A stretch of DNA of 8,938 bases from NCBI GenBank assembly GCA_021791295.1, contig JAJYWW010000099.1:1-8938 (forward strand). The letters are read 5' to 3'. Below the pieces are notes generated by a model. It was not told the DNA's origin and did not search any database. It saw only the letters and a list, made by a program, of their open reading frames with translations. Source of the stretch: a bacterium (GTDB lineage: Bacteria > SZUA-79 > Acidulodesulfobacterales > Acidulodesulfobacteraceae). Within the stretch, counting starts at the first letter, position 1, and each line of letters begins with the position of its first letter. Made by a program: the position numbers and the translations under genes. Positions 6,628 to 8,938 of the stretch are shown here, in pieces.

Positions 6628-7470
6628 TTATATTTTACTATATTTAGAGATTTCCAGAATATTTTTTAAATTATCTTTAAATGAGCTTAAATAAACGGAA
6701 TTTGCAGAATCGCTTAAAGCTCTCGGCGGATCTGGGTGGACTTCAAAAAACAAACCGTCGACTCCTGCCGCTGCTGCCGCTCTTGCAAGAGACATAACGT
6801 ATTCCCTGTTTCCCGAAGAAACGGCGCCTCCTCCCCCAGGCAGCTGCACGCTGTGCGTAGCGTCGAAAACTACGAGAGCTCCGGTTTCTTTCATTACGGG
6901 AATAGACCTGAAATCTACGACAAGATTATTATAACCGAAACTTACCCCTCTTTCGGTCAAAATAACCTTATAATTTTCTGCCGACGCAATTTTTTCTACT
7001 ATAAATTTCGTATCCCATGGCGCCATAAATTGACCTTTTTTAACGTTAATTACTTTTCCGGTTTTTGCCGCTTCCAAAATAATATCGGTTTGACGGCACA
7101 AAAAGGCAGGTATCTGTATAACGTCAAGAACGCCGCCCGCAATTTCGGCTTCTTTTGCGCTATGAACGTCGCTTAATATAGGAACGCCGTATTTTGCTTT
7201 AATATCGCTTAATATTTTTAAACCTTTATCTATACCGGGGCCCCTGAAAGAATTAACCGACGTTCTGTTTGCTTTATCGTAAGAAGCCTTAAAAATAAGA
7301 TTAAAATTTAGTTCTTTGGAATATTCCTTCAGCGTCGAAACTATATCGTCCATGACGGCGGCGTCCTCTATTACGCAAGGGCCGGCAATTACAAAAGGAT
7401 AGTCGTTATTAAATTTAAATTTTAATTCCGACGTTAAATCTTCTTTTGTAAAAACATCTATTTTTTTCAT
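6628..7470 (-). CDS. kdsA: 3-deoxy-8-phosphooctulonate (Kdo-8-P) synthase, metal-dependent type
   Basis: Condenses phosphoenolpyruvate with arabinose-5-phosphate to give Kdo-8-phosphate, the first committed step of Kdo synthesis for LPS core, in the cytoplasm. The 280 residues form one TIM barrel of the DAHP-synthase I/KdsA family. Visible motifs are AGPCVIED (29-36), FKASYDKANRTS (60-71), RGPG (76-79), KKGQFMAPWD (144-153), LTERG (171-175), DATHSVQLPGG (203-213) and EVHPDPPRALSDSAN (243-257). Cys32, His206, Glu243 and Asp254 match in identity and exact spacing the metal ligands Cys11/His185/Glu222/Asp233 of the Aquifex enzyme, as I recall them. Metal-independent enzymes such as that of E. 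coli have Asn at the first site. The ATG has no clear Shine-Dalgarno site; the leader is an A/T-rich run. kdsD starts 7 bases after the stop, which suggests coupled translation. Confidence 0.96.
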   Translation of the reverse strand: MKKIDVFTKEDLTSELKFKFNNDYPFVIAGPCVIEDAAVMDDIVSTLKEYSKELNFNLIFKASYDKANRTSVNSFRGPGIDKGLKILSDIKAKYGVPILSDVHSAKEAEIAGGVLDVIQIPAFLCRQTDIILEAAKTGKVINVKKGQFMAPWDTKFIVEKIASAENYKVILTERGVSFGYNNLVVDFRSIPVMKETGALVVFDATHSVQLPGGGGAVSSGNREYVMSLARAAAAAGVDGLFFEVHPDPPRALSDSANSVYLSSFKDNLKNILEISKYSKI

Positions 7471-7521
7471 ATCGTTTAATTTTAATTTATGCGAAAATGC
7501 AGGAAAAATTTAAATAATATT

Positions 7522-8938
7522 TTAAACAGGCGTGCGTTTGCTTTTCCTTTTATGTTTAATTGTTTTACCTTCGGCTTTCGTCATATTATGTTTAGCTTTA
7601 ATCTTAAATTTAACCTTGGGCTGAACCGATAATAAATTATTCGAATATTTAACCGCTGCCGCAATAAATTCCCTGAACAGCGGATGAGGATACAGCGGCG
7701 AAGATTTAAATTCAGGATGAAACTGACACCCTATATACCACGGATGATCTTTAATTTCGCAAATCTCTATAAGTTTATCATCGGGGGACGTACCTGAAAA
7801 AACAAAACCGGAAGTTTTAAATTTTTCTCTGTATTTATTGTTAAATTCAAATCTATGTCTGTGTCTTTCGCTTATGATAATGTTTCCGTCATGATTCAAT
7901 TTTACGCAGTTTTTATTATTAGACGGATATTTTTTATTGTTTTTATAATAAATTTGATAGGCAAGCGTATTTTTAGATATTACGCAAGGATAGGCGCCTA
8001 ATCTCATAGTTCCTCCCATATTGCCTATATCTTTCTGGTCGTCCATTATGCTGATTACGGGATCCGGCGTAATTTCATCGAACTCATAGGAATTTGCGTC
8101 TTTCAATCCCAGCACGTTTTTTGCATATTCTACCGTCATAAGCTGCATTCCGAGGCATATTCCGAAATAAGGAATGTTGTTGGTCCTGGCATAATTAATT
8201 GCCCTCAGCATACCGCTAATGCCGCGGGAACCAAAACCGCCCGGAACCAGTATGCCCGAACACCCTTCCAATTCTTTAAGGTTATCCTTCCAGTCGTCTC
8301 CTTCTAAATCTTCGGAATTGATATATTTTATATTTACGCTTACGTTATTGGCAAGGCCGCCGTGAATCAGACTTTCGTTTAAGCTTTTATAAGATTCTTT
8401 AAGATTTACGTATTTTCCTACTACGGCTATAGTAACTAAATTTTTAAGCGTTTTTAACGTATCCGATATATTTGTCCATGCGTTTAAATCCGGAGACTTA
8501 GCCCATATATTTAAGTATTCGATTATTTTGGAATCGAGTTTTTCTTCGTGAAGGGAAAGCGGAACGTCGTAAATACTCTCTTCGTCTTTAGCGGTAATAA
8601 CCGCATCTGCTTCGACGTTGCAGAAAAGAGCTATTTTTTCCCTTATGTCCTGCGGCAAAACTCTGTCCGCCCTGCATATTATAATCGAAGGTTCTATGCC
8701 TATAGCTCTCAATTCTTTAACGGAATGCTGGGTCGGCTTTGTTTTAAGCTCGTCTGCCGTTTTTATAAACGGAACTAGCGTCAGATGAATATAAAGAACG
8801 TCGTCTTTGCCCTTGTCTAATTTAAACTGTCTTATAGCCTCAAGAAAAGGAAGGCTTTCTATGTCGCCTACCGTTCCGCCTATTTCTATAATCGCAACGT
8901 CTTTGCCTTCGGAAGCTTCGATTATTCTTTTTTTTATT
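7522..8938 (-). CDS. pyrG: CTP synthase (glutamine-hydrolysing), 5' end outside window
   Basis: Makes CTP from UTP, ATP and glutamine in the cytoplasm. The frame stays open to the right edge, giving 471 visible residues; by comparison with the roughly 545-residue family about 125 N-terminal residues are missing. The visible part opens inside the synthase domain with [20 protein letters not shown] (its first Glu is a known Mg ligand), then LYIHLTLVP and [13 protein letters not shown]. The glutaminase domain follows, with the oxyanion strip PGGFGSRG, the nucleophile Cys in GICLGMQ (codon 8155-8157), ERHRHR, and the His/Glu pair in FHPEF. The catalytic triad is therefore intact. Two oddities are an insertion of about 20 residues just before ERHRHR and a Lys/Arg-rich tail of about 36 residues after the normal end. 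It is first in the visible cluster; kdsA follows after 51 bases. Identity is certain; the start is not visible. Confidence 0.97.
   Translation of the reverse strand, partial: IKKRIIEASEGKDVAIIEIGGTVGDIESLPFLEAIRQFKLDKGKDDVLYIHLTLVPFIKTADELKTKPTQHSVKELRAIGIEPSIIICRADRVLPQDIREKIALFCNVEADAVITAKDEESIYDVPLSLHEEKLDSKIIEYLNIWAKSPDLNAWTNISDTLKTLKNLVTIAVVGKYVNLKESYKSLNESLIHGGLANNVSVNIKYINSEDLEGDDWKDNLKELEGCSGILVPGGFGSRGISGMLRAINYARTNNIPYFGICLGMQLMTVEYAKNVLGLKDANSYEFDEITPDPVISIMDDQKDIGNMGGTMRLGAYPCVISKNTLAYQIYYKNNKKYPSNNKNCVKLNHDGNIIISERHRHRFEFNNKYREKFKTSGFVFSGTSPDDKLIEICEIKDHPWYIGCQFHPEFKSSPLYPHPLFREFIAAAVKYSNNLLSVQPKVKFKIKAKHNMTKAEGKTIKHKRKSKRTPV

Noticed and set aside
6736..7176. 146-residue open frame on the plus strand
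   Set aside because: It lies wholly antisense to the well-conserved kdsA and its translation (rich in Cys, Arg, Phe, Asn) resembles no family. The other plus-strand frames (for example 6244-6669, 3330-3656, 3759-4061) are antisense to conserved genes in the same way.
8710..8712. TTG codon as a possible start of a short PyrG
   Set aside because: The frame continues upstream to the window edge with conserved PyrG motifs ([28 protein letters not shown]), so this TTG is an internal Leu codon.

Overview
The window is a compact run of ten genes, all on the minus strand, so it reads from right to left. In transcription order they are pyrG (5' part outside the window), kdsA, kdsD, kdsC, lptC, lptA, lptB, rpoN, hpf (long form) and rapZ. 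Nothing in it looks mobile, viral or defensive: there are no tRNA or rRNA genes, no CRISPR array and no insertion sequence.

The organism is a Gram-negative (diderm) bacterium with Kdo-containing lipopolysaccharide, shown by three Kdo synthesis genes next to three LPS-transport genes. The DNA is AT-rich, with gaps that are almost pure A/T and many Lys/Ile/Asn codons. From family knowledge, the order pyrG-kdsA-kdsD-kdsC-lptCAB-rpoN-hpf-rapZ resembles that of Deltaproteobacteria in the broad sense (Desulfobacterota and relatives). The long-form HPF and the metal-type KdsA fit a lineage outside the gammaproteobacteria. A low-GC, possibly acid-tolerant deltaproteobacterial lineage is a guess only.

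Right part (about 3270-8938): CTP synthase is followed by a tight block that makes and exports the LPS core. KdsD turns ribulose-5-phosphate into arabinose-5-phosphate, KdsA condenses this with PEP to Kdo-8-phosphate, and KdsC removes the phosphate. CTP from PyrG is what the (unseen) KdsB would use to activate Kdo. LptC (inner-membrane anchored), LptA (periplasmic bridge) and LptB (cytoplasmic ATPase) are the export part; LptF, LptG and LptD lie elsewhere. Gaps here run from 4-base ATGA overlaps to 51 bases.

Left part (1-3268): after a 129-base AT-rich gap with a plausible sigma-70-type promoter comes rpoN (sigma-54), then hpf (ribosome hibernation) and rapZ (P-loop nucleotide-binding regulator). 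The hprK and PTS genes that often accompany this group are not between hpf and rapZ, and nothing follows rapZ within 123 bases.

This is mainly an ordinary, conserved housekeeping region. I do not see an undescribed system. The points worth a second look are the strongly cationic LptC and LptA, a basic C-terminal tail and an insertion in PyrG, the apparent loss of hprK, the uneven use of Shine-Dalgarno sites, and the rpoN promoter gap.
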